Shown: in pieces, positions 32,870 through 44,837 of the stretch
How positions within the stretch are numbered: position 1 is the first letter of the stretch
Layout of the letters: the number at the start of each line of letters is the position of its first letter
Assembly (NCBI RefSeq): GCF_052857255.1
Contig: NC_135497.1
Span: 543,172,207 to 543,236,206, forward strand
Origin: Amblyomma americanum
Lineage: Eukaryota; Arthropoda; Arachnida; Ixodida; Ixodidae
Length of the DNA stretch: 64,000 nt
Reading direction: 5' to 3'
Made by a program: the position numbers and the translations under genes
Notes under the pieces: generated by a model
Told to the model about the DNA's origin: nothing
Seen by the model: only the letters and a program-made list of their open reading frames with translations
Databases searched by the model: none

Positions 32870-35100
32870 CTGATTGCTTGAATGATTTTCACCATGACAG
32901 AATTTTTTTAATTGGTGACTTCAATCTTCGGCCAGTTGACTGGGACAAGCATTTTCTAAATCCCGATAATGCTGCCTACAAAGAGCACATATATAATGTT
33001 ATGCTGATGCATGACATGAAGCTAGTACTGAGGAAGCAAACTGGTGTACCTGGTAGTGCTCCTTCTATATTTGACCTTCTCTTTGTAAGCCGATCTATCA
33101 GTAACTACCATGTTTCAACTGAGCAGGGAATTCCCGATCAGATAAAGTCTACTGTTCTTTTTCTGTTCACACTCTTTGCGAAAAGCCTGCGGCCAAAGAA
33201 TACTATGTAAATAACTTCTCACGTGCAAATGGTTAGAGTGAGTTGGATTATTTTGTTTCTTCCCTCAGCAGTTCCCGAGGCAGTAATACGAGCAATTGAA
33301 TAAATTTAGAACGCTGTGCACTCACTGCCTTCAAACCTTTGTCCTCAATAAAATATAAATATCTCGCACAGCCTCCCCCTGGATCACTCGTGAAGTCCTG
33401 TAGGTGAAATTTAAAACCTTTGCAAAGAGCAGGCTCCATTCGTTAAGCATTTCAGTGTTTTCAGCACTCCCTTAATGCAACTGTGAGGTCCGCTTAACGT
33501 CATTACCTTTCGTAGAAACTGCGTAATTTCATTCAAATTTCACCCCAAAAGTTTTGGAACCATTTATGCCAAAAGAAAATAGGTATTGATCGCACAGTGC
33601 TCAATTCTCTGACAGATAAAAGTGGTATTGCTCCGCAATTTAACTGCTCCGTCTACAGTGTCTTCGCTAATAAAAATGGTGAACATTATCAGTCTGACGC
33701 GCCCTTTACTAAGCGTTTTGCTATGATATGAAGACTTGGCATTGTCGAAATGCTATTAAACCTTAAAACTAAACTGTCGCCAGGCCCTGGTAAAATTCCG
33801 AACGATTTCTTGCACCAATATGCCGAGATGCTTTCCCAGTTTCTGGTTGCCTTTTTTCGCGCATCCCTTCCATCAGCTCTCATTTCTTCAGAGTGGAAAA
33901 TTGCACGTGTTGTTCTTGTTATTAAGAAATAGGATGCCTGACTGATATCGAATTATGGTCCGAGATTTCTCACTTCGGCCTGTTGCAAATCACTGGAACA
34001 CATAAACGCAAAGTGCATCATCGGGTTACTTGAGGACAACAAAGACCTTTCTAACGTCCAACACGGGTTTAGGAAGAGCTGGTCTGCGGTAAAACAACTA
34101 AGATTGGTTGTTCATAGTTTCACACAGGTACTTGCTAAATGAGGCCAGATTTATACTATCATTATGATTTTTAGTAAGGCATTCGACCTCGTTTCTCATT
34201 CTAAATTATTGTCAAGCTTAAACAAGTCCCTCTTCTTAAATTTATAGTTAACTAGGTTTCAGATCACTTATGTAATCGAAAGCAATTTGTTACTGTTGAC
34301 GACCGTTATTCGAATAGCCGGACTGTTTCTTCTGGTGTCCCCCAAGAAAGGATTTTTGCTCCCCTGTTATTTTTAATATACGCGAACGACACTGTTAAAG
34401 TAGTTACTCTTCCGGTTCAAATCCGGCTGCTTTCAGATAACTGCGTTTAGTCTAATGTAATTACTTGTCCTAAAGATACAATATTACTCAAATTAAACAT
34501 GAACAATATTTTGGATTGGTGTAAGGAGTAGGACATGAAACTTAACGCTCAGAAAACTGTACATATGAGATTAACCATTGAAAAAAACAGTCTATTGTAC
34601 CTGTACGCTCGTCCATAATTTTACGCTTACGGAGGCGATTTAATATAAATATATTGCCGCGACAATATCTAACAATCTAAGCTAGAATAAACGTATAAAT
34701 AATGTACTTCCACCAGGTTTCCGTAAACTTTATGTCCTCAAGCGCAAACTGAAGAATGCTCCTGCAGATTTGAAGTTTTAGCCTCTTCATAATTAATCAG
34801 AGCCAAGTTAGAATACGCCTGCATCGTCTGGGACCCATTTACTAAAACTATTATTCAAGCAATCGAAATGATTGAGCGCAAGGCCATTCGTTTCAACTTT
34901 TCAAAATATCTTTCAACTGGCTCACTAACTGCCGTAATGCGAGAACACCAGATGCAAACATTACAAGTAAGAAGAAAAATTGTCAGATTAAAATTTCTTA
35001 TCCTTCTCAAACATAAGAAGTATCAGTATGCCCAGATGACTTTGTTAAGCCATTTTCCGCTCCACAGACAAGACATCGTCACTCTGATTCACTAACTCCA
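32870..35100 (+). mobile_element. Decayed CR1-like LINE
   Basis: An endonuclease block FLIGDFNLRPVDW lies at 32905-32945 and a SIFDLLFVS block follows near 33070. RT blocks appear in several frames: LSPGPGKIPNDFL near 33780, SEWKIARVVLVIKK near 33890-33930, a FSKAFDLVSH-type block near 34170-34200, and a GVPQE-type block near 34340. A late RT segment MIERKAIRFNF at 34868 resembles the thumb region of the CR1 at 56953. There are stops and frameshifts throughout. An AT-rich remainder to about 35190 has no clear tail. Confidence 0.75.
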
Positions 35101-35512
35101 TTCACCGCCGGAACTAACCTATCTAAATACTCGTTCCCTTGCACCGTAATTATACAGAATGTCTTTCCTTTGACGGCAATACTTGACATAGACTTCATTG
35201 AAAAAAAAAAGATTGACGCCACCAAACTTACCGGCTTAGTGTTTGAAATTTCTTTCAGTCTTTTTGCTGTCTTGTTGCTTTGTATTGCCCCTTCTGTAAG
35301 GAGCCAGATTAGCAGTATAAGGGAAAAAATTAAAGGTGAAGGAATTCGCGGTAGAAACTAACAAAATGTGATTGAAAGTTTGGTAGCTCAAAAACAGCGA
35401 AGTGACTTAAGGGTAGAAGTGTTGGACTGAAAATGTATTTATTGAAAATGGCAATTATAGAGAAATTAAGAACACCGGTAAATAAAAATAAAGAAAAAAA
35501 CGAGAATGCCAG

Positions 35513-35935
35513 CTTACCTACCTGCCTGCCTGCCAGCCTGTCTGCCTGCCTTCCGTCCGTCCGTCCTTCCTTCTTTCCGTCCGTCCGTCCGTCAAGCCAT
35601 CCATCCATCCATCCATCCATCCACCCGCCCACCCACCCACCCATCCGCCCGCCCGCCCACCTGCCCGCCTTCCGTCCGTCCGTCCGTCCATCCATCCATC
35701 CATCCATCCATCCATCCATCCATCCATCCATCCATCCATCCATCCATCCATCCATCCGTCCGTCCGTCCATCCATCCATCCATCCATCCATCCATCCATC
35801 CATCCATCAATCCACCCGCCCGCCCACCCACCCACCCACCCACTCTCCCATCCATCCATCCATCCATCCATCCATCCATCCATCCATCCATCCATCCATC
35901 CATCCATCCATCCATCCATCCATCCATCCATCCAT
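35513..35935. repeat. Tetranucleotide repeat (CCAT)n with CCGT and CCCA variants
   Basis: About 420 bp of 4-bp units, mostly CCAT, with blocks of CCGT, CCTG, CCGC and CCCA. Because 4 and 3 share no factor, all frames stay open and give false long ORFs on both strands. Confidence 0.97.
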
Positions 35936-36025
35936 AAGGCGCGCCTCGTTTGGCGGCGCTAGTGGGATGACGAATCGTGTGCTGCTGATTTGTAGTGATC
36001 CGGTTGATTAAATATGGGATCCAGT

Positions 36026-36262
36026 GCCGCCGCGGTGGCTCAGTGGTTATGGCGTTCAGGAGCTGACCTGAAAGACGCGGGTTCGATCTCGGTCTCGGCG
36101 GTCAAAGTTTGATGGACGTTAAGTTCCAGAGATCCATGTACTTGTATCTTCTCAGTGAACGCTAAAGAACCCCAGGTGGTGGAAATTTCCGGGGCCCTCC
36201 ACCACGCCGTCCCTCATTTTCTGAGTGGGTTTGTGCATTAAACACCCCGAAACGAAAACAAG
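36026..36262 (+). mobile_element. tRNA-derived tick SINE
   Basis: The head holds an A-box-like GGTGGCTCAGTGGTTATGGC and a B-box-like GGGTTCGATCTCG, the internal RNA polymerase III promoter of tRNA-derived SINEs. The body has CCCCAGGTGGTGGAAATTTCC and CCCTCCACCACG, shared in variant form by the other SINEs here. Its tail differs from the 50376 copy (CATTAAACACCCCGAAACG), so it is a different subfamily. Confidence 0.85.
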
Positions 36263-36289
36263 TTTGTTCCTCGTCTTACTTTCCATGTT

Positions 36290-36545
36290 TTACAGCGGCA
36301 CGTGTTCATACATCTTACCTCAATTTTACGGCGCAGATTGTCCACATGTAGCCCCACATGGAGCGGGTATGCGAGTTCGGAGCATGGGGAGGACCCGGCA
36401 AGACAAAATATCGTCGCCAGCCGCGCTGCCAGCGTCATGGACCTTTCAGGCTTGAGCGTTTGAGTGTTGTGGGGGCGTGCGGTGACCCAGGGGCTCGGGA
36501 GGGCCGAAATCCTCTGCACAATAAAGATTTTCTCTCTCTCTCTCT
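36290..36545 (+). other. Possible LINE 3' end with (CT)n tail
   Basis: Sequence without a convincing ORF ending in CAATAAAGATTTTCTCTC and about seven CT units. An AATAAA followed directly by a simple tail suggests a 5'-truncated LINE, but no coding block confirms it. Confidence 0.35.
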
Positions 36546-37265
36546 CGCTCAACTTCGAGAGCTTGGTCAAGGAGATCGAACACATTGTCCACCTCCCGCA
36601 CCAACCAAGGCCCGCCCTCTCTCCCCAATCTGAATTCAATTTTCTGACGTTCCTCCTTCAATAAGACAAGCCGTCGGGCTAGTTGGTGTTAAGTCGTTTT
36701 TAGCAGCCTGTATCAGCAGGAGGAAAGGGCACAGAAAGACACGTAGACAAAGAAGCGCTCAACTTCAAATAATTTCGGAGAATTTCCAAGCAACGTACTG
36801 AGTGTATAACCGCAGGAACAAAACGCTCAAAAGGGTTATAAAATATTAACACGTGGCTAAAGGAATGTGTCACAACAAGCAAAAGCGAATCATCGAGGAG
36901 TAGAAAAAATTGTTTTGCCGAGACTCCCGATATGCTGAGCAGCCAAGCCACGACTTTTAACGAAAAAGGGAACAAAATAAGTCAGAAATTATAAAGCAGT
37001 ATTAGATGCCTGTACCTGACATGGCTAAAATATTTGAACAAAAATTTTAACACCCCTCCTTTGCTCTGTCTAAAGCGAATCAAGACAATCAACAAGGGAA
37101 CGAACGAAATTCAAAGGCGGTGAAGTGATAATATCTTTAATGAAAAAACTAGCGCCACATGAAGGTATGAAGACGTCTTGTGGATGATTTAGCCTTAAAA
37201 AAATATGTACATGAGCATTCCCTAAAGCATGCACAACTGAAGGCCAACAATCAACACGGAAACAC
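36546..37265. other. No gene recognised
   Basis: Short ORFs only, with no recognisable motif on either strand. Confidence 0.45.
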
Positions 37266-37269
37266 GATT

Positions 37270-37690
37270 TAAATTAGTATCATGAAAGACAGTTGACAAG
37301 GAATTTGAAGTCCAACCATGCTAACAACGAAAGAAAAAAGAAGAGGCACGTAAAAGGTGCCAATGAAACCAAGGATAAAACTACATAAAACGAGTAAGGC
37401 ACGCAATTTGTTTATCCGTGAGAGAAAGAGAGCGTTTGGTGAGGCATCCTTCTTTGCGCTTTGCAATCTTGGCGGCTTCCTCTGTTTTGGGTGTCAGCTT
37501 ATTGAGGCATTTTTGCTTCGAATAACACGAGAGCATTGTTCTTTACACCCACAATTCCGACAGTGAGCTGGCATGTTTCTGAACGATGAACATGATATGT
37601 CATTGCGATGCTCCATTAGCCTTTTACTGATACAACGTCATGTTTCGCCGATGTACGCCTTGCCTCAAGATAGCGAAATAGAGCAGGCTA
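37270..37690 (-). pseudogene. Penelope-like GIY-YIG endonuclease fragment
   Basis: On the minus strand GKAYIGET, then a TGA, then RCISKRLMEHRNDIS and MPAHCRNCGC form the GIY-YIG nuclease signature of Penelope-like elements. Farther along, EAAKIAK and SLTDKQIA resemble the C-terminal ending seen at 42984-43070. It is frameshifted and has stops. The family's nuclease nicks target DNA for reverse transcription. Confidence 0.7.
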
Positions 37691-37699
37691 CGCGCTCTG

Positions 37700-39110
37700 C
37701 GCGTGGAACTGAGGGTTTTGTCTGCCGCGTGGTACAACCGGTGTTTCTGTTCGTCTTGATAATTACCTTACGACAAGAAAGAGAGAGAGTAATCTAATGA
37801 AATGAAAGGTGGAGAGGTTGGCCTCCCGTAATGTGACCCTGGTCCGCTACTCCACAATGGGGAAGGGGGAAATTGAAGAGAACGAAAAATGAGGGTGCAA
37901 ATGGAGGATTTTAATGTAACAATACAATGAATTGCTTGCAGTTTAGATAGGCGTTGAGGGGCGTAAAAGACCACGTCAAAACTTGCTTTCCTTCCTTCAG
38001 ATTATGAGAAACTTGGTGCTGGTAAGGAACAACGACCATTTGATTCGCTGTCGCATTTTACTGAGGCGTCGGATTCTGTGTGCTTGGCATATTTAACGTT
38101 TTTTCTGCGAGAGATAAAATAAAGCCTTCCAGGTATACAGACTGTGTCAGCCTCTACACATGGGCTGAAAACCTTTGTTACGGTTTATGTTCACACGAGA
38201 TTGTCAAGGCGTTATTAAATTTTGACAATGTGGATTCCAGCAATTTGTCCACAGCAGGCCACCCGACCTCCCTCTGGCTGCCATTCGCTGCGACATGCAG
38301 CCAACGTTGAGGTCTGGTTGCCTTTTACCCAACGACCGGCTCACTTTCGACAGCCGCTAGAAAGCCGCGCGTATATTTGATTCACCAAAGAAAGAGGGCC
38401 AGTCGGACACGAAATGGCCATCTTTAAATCTGCAGCATATAGAATACGGTCCCAGGTGCTGACGTGACCTTTTCAGCCTCTCAGCGCCAGTCTAGGCTTT
38501 GCGTAGGGTAAATGACAAAAAGAAACACCGCTTGTACCACGCGGCACAGAAACTCCTTAGTTGCACGTGCAGAAACCACCGAAAGCGCAGTAAACTGTAT
38601 TCTATCTTGTGGCAGGGAGCACTATCGGCGAGAAATGAAATGCGAACAGCGGAACGCCAGGCGAAAGGTCCAGTTCAGGCCGTCTGCCTGTCGTTTCGCG
38701 CGGACGTCAAATTGACGTGGCTGACATTTGCTTAACTTACGGCTCGGCTTCAGACGCTCGGCTTCAGGCACGCTTTACGGCATCGCTGTTTTTTGAACTT
38801 GGCGCCAAGTAGCAGACATGAGGGTCTATTGTTCTCATAATTTTTCTTTTCCGATTTCGTCATCCCATTCTGCGTTTACGTACCTTGGCACCGCCCCGAT
38901 GTACGCGGCACAGGTACGTTCCACTCAAGGCAGAACGGCGAATATCGAGAATAGGGCCCCAGGATGGTTTCGGTGGAAAGTCAGAATGTTGCGCTCCACT
39001 GGAGAAATCGGTGAAAGGAAGGGAACATAAAAAACAAACGCAGAAGTATCGCAAACGGCAAGAGTGCGCCTCTACCTGATGTCGATAGGCAGACGGCGTA
39101 AACTGGAGCT
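37700..39110. other. No gene; contains one arm of a ~70-bp inverted repeat
   Basis: A segment at about 38630-38695 (AATGCGAACAGCGGAACGCC, then GTCCAGTTCAGGCCGTCTGC) matches the reverse complement of about 39082-39145. No coding function is evident. Confidence 0.45.
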
Positions 39111-39114
39111 TTGG

Positions 39115-39290
39115 CCATGCACTCTGTTGTGCGCATCTCATTGGAGGCCGGTATTATATCGGTCAAACATGCCAATGCATCAATGGAAGGCTAATGGGGT
39201 ATCGCATTATGTATTAGGTTCATCTATCGCAAACCTGTCACCTCACTGTGGGAAATGCTCTAGTAAAGAACAATAAGGAAAAATGCTCCT
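39115..39290 (+). pseudogene. Penelope-like GIY-YIG fragment
   Basis: YYIGQTCQCINGRLMGYR is a clear GIY-YIG nuclease motif, followed by an in-frame stop and a weak LTVGNALVKNN block. It is a short remnant in the opposite orientation to the main minus-strand Penelope-like copy next to it. Confidence 0.65.
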
Positions 39291-39514
39291 GTATTGGAAC
39301 AATGCTGTTGATAGAAATCCCCCTTTAAGCTACCACCCGAACTCACCGAAAAACAGCGCGCTTACACGGGACACGAGAAAGGAGACACGCAAACACACAG
39401 CGCTTACTTACAACTGCAGGTTTTATTGCATTGCTCACAATAAATACTAGAAAGGAAAAACAGAAACAATGGAAGGCGAGGAAGAATTCCTTCTGTCGCA
39501 TCATGTCGTCATAG

Positions 39515-41699
39515 TTATTCAATATATTGAATCTCTTTTCTTGTCAATGCCATCGATGGTGTGCTAACGCATGACGCGGCTTTCCTATCTAGGATGAAAT
39601 CTTCATACAGCTCGCGCTTGCTCTGGTGATTATATCGCCTCAAAATCTGGCTTCGTCCAAAGTTGGGTGTGATGTGACAGCCAGACAGGTGTTTTGCCAG
39701 CGTGCTGCCGTATCCCGTGCGGATGTTAGTAGCGTGCTCTCGTAAACGGTCGTTGATGCAACGTCCACTTTGACCCACATAAGATGCACCGCATGACAGC
39801 GGGATCTCGTAAATTACCTCCGTGTCACAGGTGGTGAACATTTCTTCATGCTTCTTACTGCACCGCGCTGGTTTTCGGGCATCTTAGTTCACCAATCTGA
39901 AAAGCAAATGGAGCTTTCTGGGTGCAGTTAGAATCAGATCCATTCCAGCACGCCCTACTATCTTCTTCAACGAGTGGCTGATCCCGTGTAGATACGGCAT
40001 AACAGCCCTCTTCTCTTTTTCATTCCGTGGCTTCTTCGGGTGGCCAGATTGGCGGAGATCTTTCAGGAGCTTGAGTCCGATCCCTGAAATGAGGGCATCC
40101 GGGAAGCCCGCTTCGCGTAGACGTTTCAGCTGAGACTCAGTGCTAGGTTGCTGACGGTGATGGCACGATCTTTTGAGGGCATTCTTCAAGGCGCCCAAGG
40201 CTATTGCTCGTTTGACGAGCTTCGTATGCGAGGAAGAGTATGGCAAAAGGCTTTTCTTTGACCTCGAAGCATAGCACCAGCACAGATGGTCCTCACTTGG
40301 AAACAACCGCAGGTCAAGGTACTGAAGTTGGCTTTCATCAGGCAGTTCTTTTGTCAATTCAAATTCACCTAAGTTTTCAGAAAATACCTTGAAAAGTGCC
40401 TCCACGTCCTTGCCTGGGTCCTGATCAGACGTTTTGTAGACGATGAGGAAGTCGTCCACAAAACGAAAAACCCTTATTACGTTGGTGTTGAGCAACACTT
40501 CTTTTAGCCGACGATCCGCCTTTGCAAGCAGAAGATCGCTGAGTAGAGGTGCGACACAGGAGCCGATGCACACGCCCTGCCTCTGTACGAACAGTTCATT
40601 ATTGAAGCTGATAAATGTCGACCTTAGGTAAAAGGCCATAGCTTCGAGGAACTTCTCTGTGCTGACTCCGCAGGCGTTCTGAAACCGTACGGTACCCATT
40701 GCTTCAATGTCTTCTCTAATCGCATCAAACAGAGAGGGGTGCGGTAGTGAGTAGTAAAGATCCTTTACATCGATGGAAAAACACTCACACCTTTCGGGCA
40801 TGAGCCATGAAGGAAAGCAGAGACTTCTTCAGGCTTCTTAACCTGGAATGGATCTTCCACGGCTAACAAAGACAGTGAGTCTTGTAGAAACGTGCCCATG
40901 GAGTGCTGCCAGGTGCCTTTTTCCGACACGATCACCCTGAAAGGCCAGTTGTCCTTATGTGCCTTCACCGTGAAGAACGCACTTAGGCACAGTCCTTTGC
41001 TTTTTCTCACTGCTGTACCCAGCTTTGTCAGGTTGAAAGCATCGCAAAGATGCTGGCGTCTCTCTTCACAGCTTGCGGCTTGACCTTTTTGAGCTTACGG
41101 AAGTTCTTCATTACGACTTCACTTGCCTTCTCGCCAAAGGTCGGCGAAGGCAAAACTGCAAATCCTCCTTCTTTGTCCGCTACCAGAAGTCGAAGGTTCG
41201 CCTCTCTCAAGGACAATGCCACCTCATCAAACCGTACCGATGTTCTCTTCTTTGGCGCCTTTTTTAACACATTGACGCCCTCACTGATGCATCTGCCCGC
41301 CTCTTCAGCGTGCGCTTTGACCGCACTCTTCTAACAAAAGGAGAGAAGCTCGACCTTGTCAAGCCGAGGTTCAATGCAGAACTTTGGTCCTAACTCAAGG
41401 ACACGAGAAGCTTGAACCGGAACTTGCGTGTTGCCAAAGGCGTGAACTGTCTGCCGTAGACGGCCTTGGCTATCTTTCTTGGGAATCGAGCCTAGAACCT
41501 TCTTCCAAAAGAAGTCCGCCAACTGCGATGCATTTCGAAAGGCTTGTTGCAGGCGTTTCTCAGCACCTCCCGGCGGGGCTTCGCGAAAGCAGGCTAGTCT
41601 TAGGCACTCCTTGAAGTACTCCAATTGGTGCCAGGCCTCGGAGCGAAGAAGACGGCATAATCTGTCGCCATGCTTCCCTGACGGAGGTAAGGAACCCAC
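39515..41699 (-). pseudogene. Penelope-like reverse transcriptase/GIY-YIG endonuclease, minus copy
   Basis: Pieces in order on the minus strand: N-terminal part (41699-41331), a LRLLVADKEGGFAVL block (near 41190), an RT finger block with FFTVKAHKDNWPFRVIVSEK (near 40960), a palm with CFSIDVKDLYYSLPH (near 40770), QGVCIGSCVAPLLSDLLLA (near 40560) and FRFVDDFLIVYK (catalytic YxDD-like VDD, near 40460). The frame ends at 39884. The C-terminal nuclease (39841-39515) has CGASYVGQSGRCINDRLREH and ends LTRKEIQYIE. At least four frame changes or stops separate the pieces. The 5' end at 41699 is at the junction with the plus copy. Confidence 0.9.
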
Positions 41700-42764
41700 T
41701 ATGCAGCGAACATCGGCTCCTGTGTCGCACCTCTACTCAGCGATCTTCTGCTTGCAAAGGCGGATCGTCGGCTAAAAGAAGCGTTGCTCAACACCAACGT
41801 AATAAGGGTTTTTCGTTTTGTCGAAGACTTCCTCATCGTCTACAAAACGTCTGATCAGGACCCAGGCAAGGACGTGGAGGCACTTTTCAAGGTATTTTCT
41901 GAAAACTTAGGTGAATTTGAATTGACAAAAGAACTGCCTGATGAAGGCAAACTTCAGTACCTTGACCTGCCGTTGTTTCCAAGTGAGGACCATCTGTGCT
42001 GGTGCTATGCTCCGAGGTCAAAGAAAAGCCTTTTGCCATACTCTTCCTCGCATACGAAGCTCGTCAAACGAGCAGTAGCCTTGGGCGCCTTGAAGAATGC
42101 CCTCAAAAGATCGTGCCATCACCGTCAGCAAGCTAGCACTGAGTCCCAGCTGAAACGTCTACGCGAAGCGGGCTTCCCGGATGCCCTCATTTCAGGGGTC
42201 GGATTCAAGCTCCTGAAAGATCTCCGCTAATCTGGCCACCCGAAGAAGCCACGGAATGAAAAAGAGAAGAGGGCTGTTATGCCGTATCTACAAGGGATCA
42301 GCCACTCGTTGAAGAAGATAGTAGGGCGTGCTGGAATGGATCTCATTCTAACTGCACCCAGAAAGCTCAATTTGCTTTGCAGATTGGTGAACGAAGATGC
42401 CCCAAAACCAGCGCGGTGCACTAAGAAGCATGAACAAATGTTCACCACCTGTGACACGGAGGTAATTTACGAGACCTCGCTGTCATGCGGTGCATCTTAT
42501 GTGGGTCAAAGTGGACGTTGCATCAACGACCGTTTACGAGAGCACGCCACTAACATCCGCACGGGATACAGCAGCACGCTGGCAAAACACGTGTCTGGCT
42601 GTCACTGCACACCCAACTTTGGACGAAGCCAGATTTTGAGGCGATATAATCACCAGCACAAGCGCGAGCTGTATGAAGCTTTCATCATAGATAGGAAAGC
42701 CGCGTCATGCGTTAGCACACCATCGATGGCATTGACAAGAAAAGAGATTCAATATCTTGAATAA
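41700..42764 (+). pseudogene. Penelope-like RT/endonuclease, 5'-truncated plus copy
   Basis: It starts inside the RT at a GSCVAPLLSDLLLAK-type block near 41720. FRFVEDFLIVYK has Glu replacing the first Asp of the VDD motif in the minus copy, which destroys a catalytic residue. The frame is open to a stop at 42228, and continues after it from 42279 through the GIY-YIG nuclease (CGASYVGQSGRCINDRLREH) to ALTRKEIQYLE at 42764. Confidence 0.9.
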
Positions 42765-42983
42765 CTATGACGACATGATGCGACAGAAGGAGTTCTTCAT
42801 CGCCTTCCATTGTTTTTGTTTTTTCTTTTCTAGTACTTATTGTGTGCAATGCAATGAAAACTGCAGTTGTAAGTCAGCGCTGTGTGTGTGCGTGTCTCCT
42901 TTCTCGTGTCCCGTGAAAGCGCGCTGTTTTTCGGTGAGATCATGTGCCAACTGGCCCGGAAACTGTCCTTAATACCACCCGAA

Positions 42984-43364
42984 ATAGAGGAAGCCGCCAA
43001 GATTGCAAAGTTCAAAAAGAGAGGCGCAAGCACGCCCTCCGTGTCTCGCACGGACAATAAGATTGCATTCCATGTATGGATTTGTCTAGTTTTTTATTGG
43101 CGCGTATTATTATTTGACGTATTGCTTGCAGGTCTTTCAAGAGGGCAGCATCTGCCCAAGCCACGTAAGACCTGCAAGCATGACGACAAAGAATGCACTC
43201 CACTTTTCGGCAGGACTAAGGTTATCGGATGCGCGAGGGATAAGAAAGAACTTGAAGTTATCGAAGCCTTGGAACTCGCGAGATTAGGGCCTTACAAATG
43301 TGTTAGCGAGGCTTGCATACACCTGTACCTCAAGAAGTTTGAGTTCCTTGGATTGACGAGATGA
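42984..43364 (+). pseudogene. Two Penelope-like C-terminal fragments
   Basis: EEAAKIAKFKKRGASTPSVS and TDNKIAF (42990-43075) resemble the end of a Penelope-like nuclease. Downstream, KVIGCARDKKELEVIEALEL and CVSEACIHLYLKKFEFL (43220-43350) look like the same region from another subfamily. They follow one another in one frame, but the sequence between them (43080-43140) is non-coding in style. The first directly abuts the inverted pair. Confidence 0.55.
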
Positions 43365-43526
43365 TTATGGCTTTTGCCTTTGTGGTTCGTGCGCAATCGC
43401 TTTTTGTAGAAGGAAAGGGGCATTGGTGCAATGAAGCAGTTGTTAGTCTGCGTTTGTCTCGTGTGGTTCTTCTCCCTTGTCGCGTGCTTTTTGCGTAGTT
43501 ATTCATTTTTTTCATAAACCATTGTT

Positions 43527-44066
43527 TAGACGCTGGGTCATCAGGACCTAGCAGGAAACGTAGCTGCAGACGCGGCGGCCCGAGCACCCATACACCGGGC
43601 GCTCCCATTGGTTCCTGAGCACCTGGAACTTGAAGGCAACTGCTTACTATCCTTCAAAGTCCTCACGTCCTAATATCAGGATAGGCATCGCCTCTGCCCA
43701 ACACTTGCAAAGGTACTGGGAAAGCAAGGGAACGCGTTCTACTCAGATTATTCACGAATACAATGTTGCGCCCGGCAGTACTAAAACACTTCGAGCCCGC
43801 GTTCACTGCAGGGTGCAAGCACTATGGGGAGTATGGGCTTCCCAGCGCAACTTAGTTTCTCCCCCCCCCCACTCCAAACCTTGCAGAGAGGAATGGGAGG
43901 CAGCCCTGCTTGGCTGCTCGGACCTTCAGGCCCAAAAGGCTTTGGTCAAGAGGACTAAACTGGCGGCTTCGGCCAATGGGGTCCCGGAATAAGGACTCCA
44001 CCCATTACGGCGCTCTTCAAAAGAGCCTCACCTTCTGTATTCTTTAAAGGCTTTTCACCACCACCA
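43527..44066 (+). mobile_element. 3' fragment of an RNase H LINE
   Basis: DLAGNVAADAAARAP preserves the final RNase H block, after a WTxGHxxLxGN-like start. The rest is a C-terminal region with a frame open at 43630-43992. The 3' end is CTTTAAAGGCTTTTCACCAC followed by ACCACCACAA, nearly the same tail as the tiny insertion at 46772-46837. Confidence 0.75.
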
Positions 44067-44068
44067 CA

Positions 44069-44387
44069 AATGAAATTTGTAAAATTGGTTTTAGAGCAAA
44101 GGAAAGGGCGCAGTAATTTCCTCATATATGTCGCTGGGCACCCGAACCGCGCCATTAGGGAAAGGATAAAAGAGCGACTAAGAGAAGAAAGGATGAAAAA
44201 GGTGCCGTAGTGGAGGGCTGCGAAATAATTTCCACCACCTGGATCCTTAACGAACACTGAACCCGCAAAGCACACTTGCGCCTTTGCGTTTCGCCTCCAT
44301 CGAAACACAGCTGCCGCGCTTGGGTTCGAACCCGGGTACTCTGGATAAGTAGCCGAGCGCTCAAACCCCTGAGCCACGGCGGAGCCA
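44069..44387 (-). mobile_element. tRNA-derived tick SINE
   Basis: On the minus strand the head carries GTGGCTCAGGGGTTTGAGCG and GGGTTCGAACCC boxes, then CCAGGTGGTGGAAATTATTT and CCCTCCACTACGGCACC, ending in a CTAAAACCAATTTT tail. It lies directly against the LINE fragment's tail. Confidence 0.87.
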
Positions 44388-44692
44388 CAACGCAAAAAGC
44401 GGGTGTGTGCTGTGCGATGTCAGCTAAAGCTTAATATCCCCAATTGGTCGAAATTATTCCGAACCATTTTATTATGCCACTTTTCTCTTTTCTTATATTA
44501 TTGCGTCACCCACGGCGCGGTTGAGCTGTCCTCCTGAATTAGAATGACAGTTACTGCGGCTGTCGTTGACTTTAACCACAATCATTATTTTTATGACCCG
44601 ATAAAATGCGGACTTTACGTCAACCGGCTTTGAAAAGTACTGCATTATAGTGGATGTCACAAATAAATTTCAAATACCGCACTGTAGCATAG

Positions 44693-44837
<145 letters not shown>

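Larger units (their letters stand above)
39342..42938. mobile_element. Two head-to-head Penelope-like element copies (inverted pair)
   Basis: A minus-strand copy (39342-41699) and a shorter plus-strand copy (about 41700-42938) meet at their 5' sides. The shared part, RT palm to 3' UTR, is about 1.24 kb on each side with high identity. Both outer ends stop at the same base in CTCACCG (39342 and 42938). Penelope-like elements are known to insert with a truncated inverted copy attached, so this is probably one compound insertion. No flanking target duplication is evident. The 3' UTRs are AT-rich and I found no intact hammerhead core. Confidence 0.88.

Noticed and set aside
35433..36011. Long ORFs on both strands (up to 192 codons, His-Pro-Ser or Asp-Gly-Trp-Met repeats)
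   Set aside because: They are translations of the tetranucleotide array, open in several frames by necessity.
36030..36080. Functional tRNA gene
   Set aside because: A and B boxes are present but no cloverleaf closes, and the sequence continues into the SINE body found at other sites.
42770..42938. Hammerhead ribozyme in the Penelope-like 3' region
   Set aside because: Such ribozymes occur in this family, but I found no CTGATGA...GAAA core here or in the mirrored arm.
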